64,000 bases of DNA, from the NCBI RefSeq assembly GCF_014212135.1, contig NZ_JACJVQ010000015.1:1-64000 (forward strand), read 5' to 3'. Source of the stretch: Cohnella thailandensis (GTDB taxonomy: Bacteria > Bacillota > Bacilli > Paenibacillales > Paenibacillaceae). The first letter of the stretch is position 1; every line of letters begins with the position of its first letter. Both the position numbers and the translations under genes were made by a program. Below, in pieces: positions 42,228 through 51,038 of this stretch. The notes beneath the pieces were generated by a model. It was not told where the DNA came from and searched no databases. It was given only the letters and a program-made list of their open reading frames with translations.

Positions 42228-43859
42228 TTGCGCAAATATCAGGACACTCTCATTCATTCTTTACATAATCAGTTCCAGCTTTGGTTCGAGGAGCATGCGT
42301 CCGTCACGGCCGAAGAAATCGCCCTTTTCCTGCACTCGGTCAAAGGAACGGCCGGAACGATCGGGATGGCCGATGTCTCGGAGGTTGCCGCCCTGCTCAT
42401 GGAAGACGCCCGGCTGAATGGCCCGGCGGAAGGGGAATGGACCCGGGACGAGCTTAGAGCTTTTTTATTCCCGCTTATGAGAATCAGCTACGAGTCCTCG
42501 CAGGAACGGGACGGTTCGGAGCCGCTCCTGCTGGCGAACGACTTCGACATTCCCATGGATCAGCCGCTGGTGCTGATTCTCGATGACGACGTCGCCATGC
42601 TTCGCTACTTGAAGGAAGAGCTGGAATCCCACGGATATTTCGTCATCGCGACGGTAAACCCGGATCATGCCATTCATTATTTTCACGATTTGATGCCGGA
42701 TTGCTTTATCTTGGACCTTATGATTCCCCAGATCGACGGGTTCCAGGTCATGGAGACGTTAAGCGGGCGCATGAGAAACCGCTTCGTCCCCACGACCGTC
42801 ATCAGCGTCGTCGACAACAAGGAGAACCGGCTGAGGGCGTTCCGCCTGGGAGCGGACGATTTCCTGAGCAAGCCGCTCGATATGGAGGAGCTGCTTGTCC
42901 GGTTGGAGAGGCAGCTGAAGCGCAAGGACCAGATCGACCGGCTGCTGTACGTGGACGACCTGACCGGCGCCTTCAACCGCAAGTCGTTCGCGGGCGCTTA
43001 CCGCCGTTTATGCGTGGAAAAGCAGCGTTCGGGCACGAACTTCGCCATCGCGGTCGTCGATCTGGACCGGTTCAAAGCGGTGAACGACAGCTACGGGCAC
43101 TCGACCGGAGATCGGGTTCTGTCGCGTTTCGCCGAATATGTTAGAGACCATACGCGAGCTTCGGACGATCTGTTTCGCTTCGGAGGAGAGGAGTTCGTTC
43201 TGCTTCTGCCTCATACCGGCTCCAGGGAAGCGGTCGTGCTTCTCGAACGCATTCTGGAGGAGTTCGGCAAGGTGGACTTCGGCACGGCGGAGCAGGCGCT
43301 GCGGGTGACGTTCTCCGCCGGCGTCGTCGAGGTGTCCGACGCGAACCCGGAGCGGTACGAGGAATGGCTCGAAGCCGCGGACCGCGCCTTGTACCGGGCG
43401 AAAGCGTTCGGCCGATGCCGCATCGAGACCGGTTCGCTCGAACAGGCGGCGTTCGAGAGGAGCAAGAGGCTGAACATCGCGATCGTCGACGACGACGTCA
43501 TCATTCGGACCCTTCTTATGGAGCTGCTGAACATGACGCTCGACGTATCGATCTGCGCCGACATTCGGGTTTTCCGGGACGGGGAAAGCTTCCTTGCGGA
43601 CGAAAGGCACGAGGAGCGTCATCCTTATCTCGTTATCCTGGACGGCATGATGCCGGACATCGACGGCTTGGAGGTGCTGGCGGAACTTCGCGCCAAAGCG
43701 GATTCCGACCGTTACTCCGTCATTATGCTGACCGGAAGAGCCGGCACGGACGACATCAATCGCGCGCTGGAGCTCGGAGCGGACGACTATTTAACGAAGC
43801 CGTTCCGGATTCAAGAACTGGATGCCCGAATCAAAAGACTGCTTAGAAGAATCCGGTGA
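42228..43859 (+). CDS. Hpt-REC-GGDEF-REC signalling protein (diguanylate cyclase)
   Basis: The protein has 543 residues; TTG at 42228 follows GCGGAGGAA. Residues 1-90 resemble an Hpt domain with His 36 in HSVKG. REC1 spans about 113-232 with Asp 163 and Lys 215. The GGDEF domain spans about 238-402: GGEEF at 319-323 is a competent active site, and RASD at 310-313, five residues before it, is an intact RxxD inhibitory site, so it should make cyclic di-GMP with product inhibition. A second REC has Asp 472. Two receiver domains around the cyclase and an Hpt suggest phosphorelay with the hybrid kinase at 44238. Confidence 0.88.
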   Translation: MRKYQDTLIHSLHNQFQLWFEEHASVTAEEIALFLHSVKGTAGTIGMADVSEVAALLMEDARLNGPAEGEWTRDELRAFLFPLMRISYESSQERDGSEPLLLANDFDIPMDQPLVLILDDDVAMLRYLKEELESHGYFVIATVNPDHAIHYFHDLMPDCFILDLMIPQIDGFQVMETLSGRMRNRFVPTTVISVVDNKENRLRAFRLGADDFLSKPLDMEELLVRLERQLKRKDQIDRLLYVDDLTGAFNRKSFAGAYRRLCVEKQRSGTNFAIAVVDLDRFKAVNDSYGHSTGDRVLSRFAEYVRDHTRASDDLFRFGGEEFVLLLPHTGSREAVVLLERILEEFGKVDFGTAEQALRVTFSAGVVEVSDANPERYEEWLEAADRALYRAKAFGRCRIETGSLEQAAFERSKRLNIAIVDDDVIIRTLLMELLNMTLDVSICADIRVFRDGESFLADERHEERHPYLVILDGMMPDIDGLEVLAELRAKADSDRYSVIMLTGRAGTDDINRALELGADDYLTKPFRIQELDARIKRLLRRIR

Positions 43860-43879
43860 CCGGAAACGGAGGATAAGGA

Positions 43880-44245
43880 ATGTTCAAATTGCTGCTCGCG
43901 GAAGACGAGCCCGCCCTTCGCATGCTCGTCAGCGATTCCCTGGAGGACGAAGGCTACGAGATCGATGCGGCCTGCGACGGGGAAGAAGCCATCGGGATGA
44001 TCAAGCGCGGAAGCTACGATCTGCTTATTCTGGACTATATGATGCCCAAATTATCGGGGCTTGACGTTATCGTTCAAGCAAGAGCGCTGCCCGGAGGAGA
44101 ACGCTTCAAGATCCTCATGCTTTCGGCCAAAAACCAGCTGACGGACCGGGAGAGAACGGCGGCGGCGGGAGCGGACGAATTCATGGCCAAACCCTTCAGC
44201 CCGATGGCGCTCGTGGACAAAGTAAAGGAGATGCTCCATGCATAG
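43880..44245 (+). CDS. Single-domain response regulator
   Basis: The protein has 121 residues; ATG at 43880 follows ACGGAGGATAAGG. It is a CheY-like receiver only: acidic pair in LLAEDEPAL, phosphoacceptor Asp 52 in LILDYMMPKLSG, Ser 82 in place of the usual Thr and Lys 104 in MAKPFSP. It overlaps the start of the hybrid kinase gene by 8 bp, so it is the likely partner or relay intermediate. No output domain is present. Confidence 0.9.
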   Translation: MFKLLLAEDEPALRMLVSDSLEDEGYEIDAACDGEEAIGMIKRGSYDLLILDYMMPKLSGLDVIVQARALPGGERFKILMLSAKNQLTDRERTAAAGADEFMAKPFSPMALVDKVKEMLHA

Positions 44246-47090
44246 GTTCTGGAAAGCGCCCCAGCGCAGCATGCTGTGGCGCTTGTCTTTGCTGCAGCTA
44301 AGTTTTATGGTGATCTTTATTCTGGGAGTAGCCCTGATGAACGTGAACGAGCATCGGGCGCTTCGCAACTTCCAAAGCCAGGCGGACGAGCTTGCGCTCA
44401 AAGAGCGCATGGTCATTCAAATCACGCAGCATATCAACAATATTTTTGCAAGCTCGCGGGACTACATCGAGAACTCGAAACCGGACGACTTCAAGTACGA
44501 TCGGATATACGACGAACAGGATAAGTACGAAGAAGCGGTCGAGCAGTATCGCAAGCTGGAGCTTAGGAGCGAGGAGAAGGAGTGGCTGGATTCGCTCGAC
44601 GGGTTCTTCCATACGTTCTTCGATGAGCAGCTGCCGGAGGCGAGAGAACAAGCCCAGGAGAACGGCGGAGCACCGCCCGCTTTGAACGGCAGGTTGAATA
44701 GTCTCTCGAACGAGGTGCTCGATAACTCCTACAAAGTGATGGCGAGCAACCAAGCGGAACTGGAGAAAGCGCAGACGCGATTAAACGAGCGGCTGTCGGG
44801 ACAGGCGACGAGATTCATGCTGTACGGCTTGGCGGCTCTTCCGCTTGTCGTCTTCCTGTATTATCGCATGGTCAGGGATCTGAGCATCCCGATCCGCAAG
44901 CTCTCCCGGAGCGCGAAGGCGTTCGCCGCGGGACGAATCGATCCGCCGCGATACTCTTGGCGGGAGGACGAGATCGGAGAGCTCGCCCGTTCCTTGGATT
45001 CGATGATGCATCAAATCCAGAGCAAAGAGGAGGAGCTTCTCGCCCAGAACGAGGAGCTTATCGCTCAGCAGGACGAGCTTCAGATGCAGCAGGAGGAGCT
45101 GACGACGGCGCTCGCGAGGATGGAAGCGAACGAGAGAATCCTGCAGCGCCGCAATTCTCTTGTCGAAGCGCTCTCCACCACCTTGGAGCGGCGGGAGCTG
45201 CTGGACAGCATCGTGTATAACCTCGTCATGCTTACCGAGACTGACAAGGGTCTGGTGATCATGCTGGACGGTAGCCGGGATTATTCGTCCTTCGGTTTAT
45301 CCGACGCGGCCATCTCCCAATTGATCGAATCCCGGGACAACGGAATTCTCGCGAGAATTTTTGCTTGCAAAAAGCCCTATACGATCAAGCGCCAAGCCTA
45401 TGGTTCCGAGAAAGGATATGTAACGGAAGAGATCGAAGCCAGCGACATGTACGTTCCCGTTCTCGGAGCGGACGGCAAGCCGTTGGCTTTGATCGGCCTT
45501 ACCAGCGTAGGCCGCCGGTTTACCCCAAGCGACGAGGAAGAAATCGTCTCCTTCGCCTTGCAGGCGTCCCTCTCCCTGGAGAAGCTGAAGATGTACGAGA
45601 ACGCGGAGAGCCAGCGCAGGCTGACTCAAGACATGCTCGATACGATTCAAGAAGGCATTCAACTGCTGGATGCGTCCGGAACGACGATTCAGGTAAATCG
45701 CAAATGGTACGAGATGATGGGGCTCCCCGAGAAGGAGGAGCTTGAGCTCGACCTGAAGGCTTTCGGTCGTATCGTCATGCCGCTCGTGGACGAGCCGGAG
45801 AAGCTCCTGGATTTTATCTCCGCGATCGTGGAAGGAGAAAGGGAGATGGGGGCCGAGCTTGTCTACCGGATGACGGGCCCCGAGCCCAGGTTCATTCGGA
45901 TGTATTACGAGCCTCTCATGGAGAACAAGGTGCAGCTCGGCTACCTTCTCGTTCATCGGGACATCACGAAGGAGCATGAAGCCGACCAGTTGAAATCCGA
46001 ATTCGTGAGCACGGTAAGCCATGAGCTGCGGACGCCTCTGGCCAGCATCCTCGGATTTGCCGAGCTGCTGCTCTACAAGCAGCTGACCGAGGAACGGCAG
46101 CGCAAATACGTCACAACCATCCATCAGGAAGCGAATCGGTTAACGTCTCTGATCAACGACTTCTTGGATTTGCAGCGGATGGAATCCGGCCGTACGACCC
46201 TGCATCCGAAGGAGCTTGAGATCGCGAAGCTCGTCCGGAATGCCATGGAGATTCATGCCGTGCAAGCGAAGGGCCATCGGTTCTCTTTTACGGACGAATC
46301 GGAGGGCGCCATCGCCAAGGTGGACGAGGACAAGATCAATCAGGCTCTGACGAACGTGCTTGGCAACGCGGTCAAGTATTCTCCCGAAGGCGGCGATATC
46401 CTAATCGTCTGTTCGCTCCGGGAGAACCGAATCCAAGTCAGCGTCGAGGATCGCGGCCTCGGCATCCCGAAGGAATCGCTTCCGAAGCTGTTCGAGAAAT
46501 TTTATCGGGTCGATAACGGAGATCGGAGGAAGATCGGAGGAACCGGACTCGGCCTCTCCATCGTCAAAGAGATCATGACGCTGCACGAGGGCGAAATCGA
46601 GGTCTCCTCCGAATATGGCCAAGGAACGACCGTCACCTTGTCGTTCCCGCGCATGGTCGAGAGGACGGAGGCAGACCGGGGGACTCTTGATTCCGAGGAG
46701 TCGGCCAATGGCGAGGGCCACGCAACGATTCTGCTCGTGGAGGATGACGCGAGCATGGCCGAGCTGCTCGCCGGGGAGCTGAGGGAGAACGGGTACCGGG
46801 TGATCGCCTGCGACAGCGGAGAGGCGGCGCTGGCAAGGATGATCGAGCGGCTGCCGGACGCGGTCGTGCTGGATCTTCTGCTGAGCAAAGGCATGTCGGG
46901 TTTGGATTTCTTGGAGCGAATAAGGGCGGATGAACGGCTGTCCGGCGTTTCGGTTCTCGTCTCCTCCGCTTTCGAGGAGGAGGAGCGAGCCCGGCAGCTC
47001 GGGGCCAAGGGCTATCTGGTCAAGCCTTATTATCCCAGCCAGCTCGTCGAAGCTCTGGGCGGGCTTCTGTCCGGGAAGAATAAGGTCTGA
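44238..47090 (+). CDS. Hybrid sensor histidine kinase
   Basis: The protein has 950 residues. Order: transmembrane helix near 13-35, extracytoplasmic helical sensor to about 190, second membrane helix (FMLYGLAALPLVVFLYY), HAMP, a coiled coil (EEELLAQNEELIAQQDELQM), a GAF-like domain about 310-450, a PAS-like domain about 455-575, then HisKA with His 595 in VSHELRTPLASI, an HATPase with NVLGNAVKYSPEGG and GGTGLGLSIVKE, and a C-terminal REC with Asp 879. It is expected in the membrane; the ligand is unknown. It completes a phosphorelay set with the two preceding genes. Confidence 0.92.
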   Translation: MHRFWKAPQRSMLWRLSLLQLSFMVIFILGVALMNVNEHRALRNFQSQADELALKERMVIQITQHINNIFASSRDYIENSKPDDFKYDRIYDEQDKYEEAVEQYRKLELRSEEKEWLDSLDGFFHTFFDEQLPEAREQAQENGGAPPALNGRLNSLSNEVLDNSYKVMASNQAELEKAQTRLNERLSGQATRFMLYGLAALPLVVFLYYRMVRDLSIPIRKLSRSAKAFAAGRIDPPRYSWREDEIGELARSLDSMMHQIQSKEEELLAQNEELIAQQDELQMQQEELTTALARMEANERILQRRNSLVEALSTTLERRELLDSIVYNLVMLTETDKGLVIMLDGSRDYSSFGLSDAAISQLIESRDNGILARIFACKKPYTIKRQAYGSEKGYVTEEIEASDMYVPVLGADGKPLALIGLTSVGRRFTPSDEEEIVSFALQASLSLEKLKMYENAESQRRLTQDMLDTIQEGIQLLDASGTTIQVNRKWYEMMGLPEKEELELDLKAFGRIVMPLVDEPEKLLDFISAIVEGEREMGAELVYRMTGPEPRFIRMYYEPLMENKVQLGYLLVHRDITKEHEADQLKSEFVSTVSHELRTPLASILGFAELLLYKQLTEERQRKYVTTIHQEANRLTSLINDFLDLQRMESGRTTLHPKELEIAKLVRNAMEIHAVQAKGHRFSFTDESEGAIAKVDEDKINQALTNVLGNAVKYSPEGGDILIVCSLRENRIQVSVEDRGLGIPKESLPKLFEKFYRVDNGDRRKIGGTGLGLSIVKEIMTLHEGEIEVSSEYGQGTTVTLSFPRMVERTEADRGTLDSEESANGEGHATILLVEDDASMAELLAGELRENGYRVIACDSGEAALARMIERLPDAVVLDLLLSKGMSGLDFLERIRADERLSGVSVLVSSAFEEEERARQLGAKGYLVKPYYPSQLVEALGGLLSGKNKV

Positions 47091-47218
47091 ACGGAGACCC
47101 ACTAAATAGCTTTGATAATCAACGAATGGTAAGTTCGCGTGATTAACGCGCGCGTATGGCCCGGCGGCATCTAGGGAAGGATGACCATATCTTCATTATT
47201 CTTCCTGAGGTGAACGAC

Positions 47219-48655
47219 ATGGGCGACAGCGCGCAGCTAGACAAGGAGCTAACGGCAAAGCCGACGATCGCAACTATCGAGGCGCAGTTCAAGGACTGCG
47301 CCGATTTCGTTAAGCGGGAATTCGCGAACGGAATGAGCGTCTTCTATATGGTGCCGCTCACCGGCAACAACAATCTCCACCGGGACATTGTCCAGCCGTT
47401 CGCGGACGCGAGCCGGGAAGAAGCGGCAGGCATTCTAGGCCGTGCCCCTTATCATCGAGTTGCCGAGACAGGCGATTGCGTTGACGGCATCCTGACCGGC
47501 AGCGCGGCTATCTTCCTGGAGGATTATGTTTGGCTTGTGGATCTGAGCGAGCAGCTCGGCCGCAGCATCGAGCAGTCCGAGACGGAGACGGTCATCGCCG
47601 GCCCGCACGACGGCTTCGTCGAGAATCTGTTCCAGAACGTCGCCGTCTTGCGCATGAGGGTGCGCAGCTCCAAGTTAAAGACCGTCCTTCTGTCGGTCGG
47701 CGAGATCTCCAAAACGCAAGTCATGATCATGTATATCGACGGAGTCGTTAACCGAGAGATCGTCGACAATCTGATTAACCGAATAAAAAGCATCGAGATC
47801 GACGCGGTCGGCGAAGGCAACATGCTCGTGCAGCTGATCGACGAGAACCCGAATTCCGTCTTCCCGCAATTCATGACGACCGAGCGTCCGGACGCGGCCG
47901 CTTCCAAGCTGACAGGGGGCAAAATCATCGGCATCGTCGACGGAAGCCCGTCCGTCTTCAGCTGTCCGACGGCCTTCTTCGATTTCTTCGCGTCCCCGGA
48001 CGATTATTACCAAAGGTGGCTGCTTGGCACCGCGCTCCGTCTGCTCCGGATCATCGGTTTCGTCATTACGATCGGCTTCACCGCTTTCTACGTGTCGGTG
48101 ACTACTTTTCATTACGAGATGATTCCTCATACGATGCTCCTGAATTTGACGGAATCGCGCAGCAAAGTGCCTTTTCCCCCTCTTTACGAAGCTCTTCTCA
48201 TGGAGACGACGATCGAGCTTCTTCGGGAAGCGGGAGCGCGTTTGCCGACGAAGATCGGACAAACGATCGGCATCGTCGGCGGTATCGTTATCGGCCAAGC
48301 GGCCGTGCAAGCCGGCTTCACGAGCAACATCCTGATCATCGCGGTCGCCACGTCGGCCATCGCTTCTTTCGTCATTCCCAGCTATATCATGAGCGCTTCC
48401 TTGCGCCTGATCAGGTTCGGCTTGATTATCCTGGCCGGCCTGCTTGGCAATCTGGGCTTGTTCCTCGGAATCACGCTGATGATCATTCATCTGTCCGGAA
48501 TAACCAATCTCGGAGCTTCGTATTTAACCCCGGTCGCCCCGGTCAACTTCAGGGATATGCTGGATACGTTCGTTCGCGGCCCCTTCTGGGCCCTGACCCG
48601 TCGTCCCACCATCTCCAGAACTCCTAACAGCGTCCGGGTCAAGAAACGGATATAG
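47219..48655 (+). CDS. GerA-family spore germination protein (A subunit)
   Basis: ATG at 47219 is preferred because GAGGTGA lies just before it; ATG 47156 would add 21 residues without a ribosome site. The protein has 478 residues: a soluble N-terminal half (DCADFVKREF, FLEDYVWLVDLSEQLGRSIEQSETETVIAGPHDGF is the family region) and a membrane half of about five helices (LLRIIGFVITIGFTAFYVSV onward). It would lie in the inner spore membrane with B and C partners and sense a germinant. The tail after the last helix is short and basic. Confidence 0.92.
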   Translation: MGDSAQLDKELTAKPTIATIEAQFKDCADFVKREFANGMSVFYMVPLTGNNNLHRDIVQPFADASREEAAGILGRAPYHRVAETGDCVDGILTGSAAIFLEDYVWLVDLSEQLGRSIEQSETETVIAGPHDGFVENLFQNVAVLRMRVRSSKLKTVLLSVGEISKTQVMIMYIDGVVNREIVDNLINRIKSIEIDAVGEGNMLVQLIDENPNSVFPQFMTTERPDAAASKLTGGKIIGIVDGSPSVFSCPTAFFDFFASPDDYYQRWLLGTALRLLRIIGFVITIGFTAFYVSVTTFHYEMIPHTMLLNLTESRSKVPFPPLYEALLMETTIELLREAGARLPTKIGQTIGIVGGIVIGQAAVQAGFTSNILIIAVATSAIASFVIPSYIMSASLRLIRFGLIILAGLLGNLGLFLGITLMIIHLSGITNLGASYLTPVAPVNFRDMLDTFVRGPFWALTRRPTISRTPNSVRVKKRI

Positions 48656-48668
48656 CGGCGGTGAGAAC

Positions 48669-49775
48669 ATGCAAGGGATGACCAAAGAGAAGATCAACTC
48701 GTTCCATCTCGCGCTGTTCGTTTACATGTGCGAGCTCGACGGGACCGTCTTCAGCCTCGCTCGCACCATCGCCGAGAATGTCGGGACGAACGGCTGGGTC
48801 GCTATCCTGTTGCTTTCCCCTATAGCCTTAATAAACATTTTCCTCTATCATATTCTCTTCCGCGCGGGGGAAGGCCGTTCGGCATTCGAGCTGCTGGAGG
48901 GGACTTTCCCCAAGTGGATACTTTCCCCATTCTACATAATCTTAGCTGCATACTGGGCATGGCTGGGGGCGATCATCGGCAAACACTTCCTGCTCATCTA
49001 CCAAACGTTCGCCTTTCAAACGACAAGCCCGACGATGTTGTTAGCGCTCTATTGTTTGATCGTCTATACTCTGTTGATCAAAGACATCTACAGCATCCTT
49101 AAAGCCGTCACCGTATTTTTTATTTTGACCTGCTCCCTGAACATGCTGATTCCTTATTTTTTCAGAGAATGGAAACTTGTCCGTTTAACCTCCTCTTTCT
49201 TTCAAGGAGCGGAGAACGGACATACCTTTCATGGTTGGTTCGAGGTGTACCTCGCGTTTGTGGGTTTCGAGGTGCTTCTGTTCTTGTTCCCTCAGATGGA
49301 CAAGAAGGGAGTCGCCTTGCGAGGGGCGTACTACGGTCACTTAATGATCACCGTCATCTATATTATCTCGGTGATCATCGCGTTCGGTTTTTTCAGCTTC
49401 AAGGAAATACAGAGCTTGCAATATCCGTTGATCAATACGCTGGAATATATCGAACTTCCGTTTCTTAACCGAGTGGAAAATCTGATCTTCACGGTTTTCT
49501 TATTCGCGAATCTGGTCTCTACAATAGGTTACTGTTATGCGAGTAAAGTGACCCTGCAACGGATCGTTACCAAGGCGCCGGACAAGCTCTTCGCTATCCT
49601 AATTATCGCGGGAGTCTTCGTCTTCGGATGTTTCCTGCAGATTCTTCGCGATACCGAACAGTGGCTGGATATGGGCTTAATGACGGAAGCCCTGCTTTCA
49701 TTCGCCATGCCGCTTGTCCTGATTCCGGTCGCCTTGCATCAGAAGAACAGCAGGAAGAAGAAAGAGAGAGGATAA
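48669..49775 (+). CDS. GerB-family germination transporter-like protein (B subunit)
   Basis: The protein has 368 residues and begins 13 bp after the A gene. It is an APC-superfamily membrane protein with about ten hydrophobic helices, for example VAILLLSPIALINIFLYHIL and FEVLLFLFPQMDK. It is thought to form the germinant-binding channel with the A subunit. The C-terminus is basic (KKNSRKKKERG), facing the core side by the positive-inside rule. The gap to the C gene is only 2 bp. Confidence 0.9.
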   Translation: MQGMTKEKINSFHLALFVYMCELDGTVFSLARTIAENVGTNGWVAILLLSPIALINIFLYHILFRAGEGRSAFELLEGTFPKWILSPFYIILAAYWAWLGAIIGKHFLLIYQTFAFQTTSPTMLLALYCLIVYTLLIKDIYSILKAVTVFFILTCSLNMLIPYFFREWKLVRLTSSFFQGAENGHTFHGWFEVYLAFVGFEVLLFLFPQMDKKGVALRGAYYGHLMITVIYIISVIIAFGFFSFKEIQSLQYPLINTLEYIELPFLNRVENLIFTVFLFANLVSTIGYCYASKVTLQRIVTKAPDKLFAILIIAGVFVFGCFLQILRDTEQWLDMGLMTEALLSFAMPLVLIPVALHQKNSRKKKERG

Positions 49776-49777
49776 GG

Positions 49778-50899
49778 ATGACTCTTCGGAAGCTCTCGCT
49801 TGTCATTCTGGCACTCGCGCTGCCGCTGATCGGTTGCTCGGATCAAAGAATCATCGAGAAGCTGGGGTTCATTCGGACGACGGCCTATGAGCTTGCCGGC
49901 GACGGCGAAGAAAACCAGGGGAAAATCAAGGTCACCGTAAGCATTCCGAAGACGACCCAGAAGGAGGCGGTCCAATATTCGGCCGTCGCGAAGACGGCTA
50001 GGGAAGCGCGAATCGTATTCGACCGGCAGAACGACCGTCGACTCGTGAACGGCCAGATGCGGCAGGCTTTATTCGGAGCGAGCCTGGCGCGGGAGGGAGT
50101 ATGGACGCACATCGACTCCTTGATGCGCGACCCGTCCGTCGGCAACCGGGTTCACTTTCTTGTCGTCGAGGGCTCGGCGGAAGAGCTACTGAAGAGGAAG
50201 TACCCACAAGGCGGTACGGCGGGAGAATATATCGACAATCTGATCCGGGTCGAAACGGGAGCCATGAACATGCCGGATACGACCCTTTACTCGTTTGCCC
50301 GGGACTATTACGACGACGGCATCGACCCCATCGCCGCCATCATCCGGGGGCAGCCTGAAAGCATTATTTTCGACGGCATCGCCTTGTTCGAGAGAGACCG
50401 GATGACGGGCAAGGTGGAACCCGACGACTTGCCTTACTTCGGAATTCTGTACGGCAAAGTCAAATCCGGCGATCTGTTCGTCGATTTCACAGGAGACGAC
50501 TATTCCTCCGACGTGGCATCGATGCTTTACTTCTCCAGCCGTCGCAAAATCAAGGTTCGCTCGTTGCCTTCTCTCTCCCGAGGGACAGGCCCGAAGGTGA
50601 CGGTGAAGGTATCGCTGAGCGGCTCGCTTCTGGAGTACGTCGGGACCGTGGAAGTAAGCAAGCGGGCGGAACAAGCTAAACTGGAGAAGGAGATCGCGAA
50701 ATTCGTCAAGCTGAGGTGCGAAAGACTAATCCGTCGCATGCAGGACGCCCGCGCCGACGCGATCGGAATCGGCCAATACGTCCGCAACTCCATGCGTTAC
50801 TCCGACTGGGAGAAGCTGGACTGGGCGGAGACGTTCTCCAAGGCGGAAATCGACGTGGAGGTGGGGGTTCGGATCCGCAACTTCGGCAAGCGGCAGTAG
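49778..50899 (+). CDS. Ger(x)C-family germination lipoprotein (C subunit)
   Basis: The protein has 373 residues from ATG at 49778; the frame is open earlier but inside the B gene. The signal peptide ends in LPLIGCSD with Cys 20 as lipid anchor. The family features are DQRIIEKLGFIRTTAYEL, the central FDGIALFERDRMTG and the C-terminal helix region with GIGQYVR. It completes the A-B-C germinant receptor operon. No D-subunit gene follows. Confidence 0.92.
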   Translation: MTLRKLSLVILALALPLIGCSDQRIIEKLGFIRTTAYELAGDGEENQGKIKVTVSIPKTTQKEAVQYSAVAKTAREARIVFDRQNDRRLVNGQMRQALFGASLAREGVWTHIDSLMRDPSVGNRVHFLVVEGSAEELLKRKYPQGGTAGEYIDNLIRVETGAMNMPDTTLYSFARDYYDDGIDPIAAIIRGQPESIIFDGIALFERDRMTGKVEPDDLPYFGILYGKVKSGDLFVDFTGDDYSSDVASMLYFSSRRKIKVRSLPSLSRGTGPKVTVKVSLSGSLLEYVGTVEVSKRAEQAKLEKEIAKFVKLRCERLIRRMQDARADAIGIGQYVRNSMRYSDWEKLDWAETFSKAEIDVEVGVRIRNFGKRQ

Positions 50900-50937
50900 C
50901 CGGGAAGCCGTCGAATCTGCATTAACCACAATGGAAT

Positions 50938-50999
50938 AACAATAAAACAACAATAAGCAATAAAATATGATTGACTATAACAATGAAACAATCGATAAT
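50938..50999 (+). promoter_or_regulatory. Promoter and candidate DeoR operator of the glycosidase operon
   Basis: TTGACT (50971-50976) is 17 bp from GATAAT (50994-50999). Just upstream and overlapping lies CAATAAAATATGAT (50958-50971), repeated exactly at 56688-56701, with further AACAATAA copies at 50938 and 50949, 11 bp apart. The motif recurs near the deoR gene. Confidence 0.65.
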
Positions 51000-51038
51000 A
51001 TTTTATGTCAATGGATTCCTAGGCAAAGGGGTATCACG

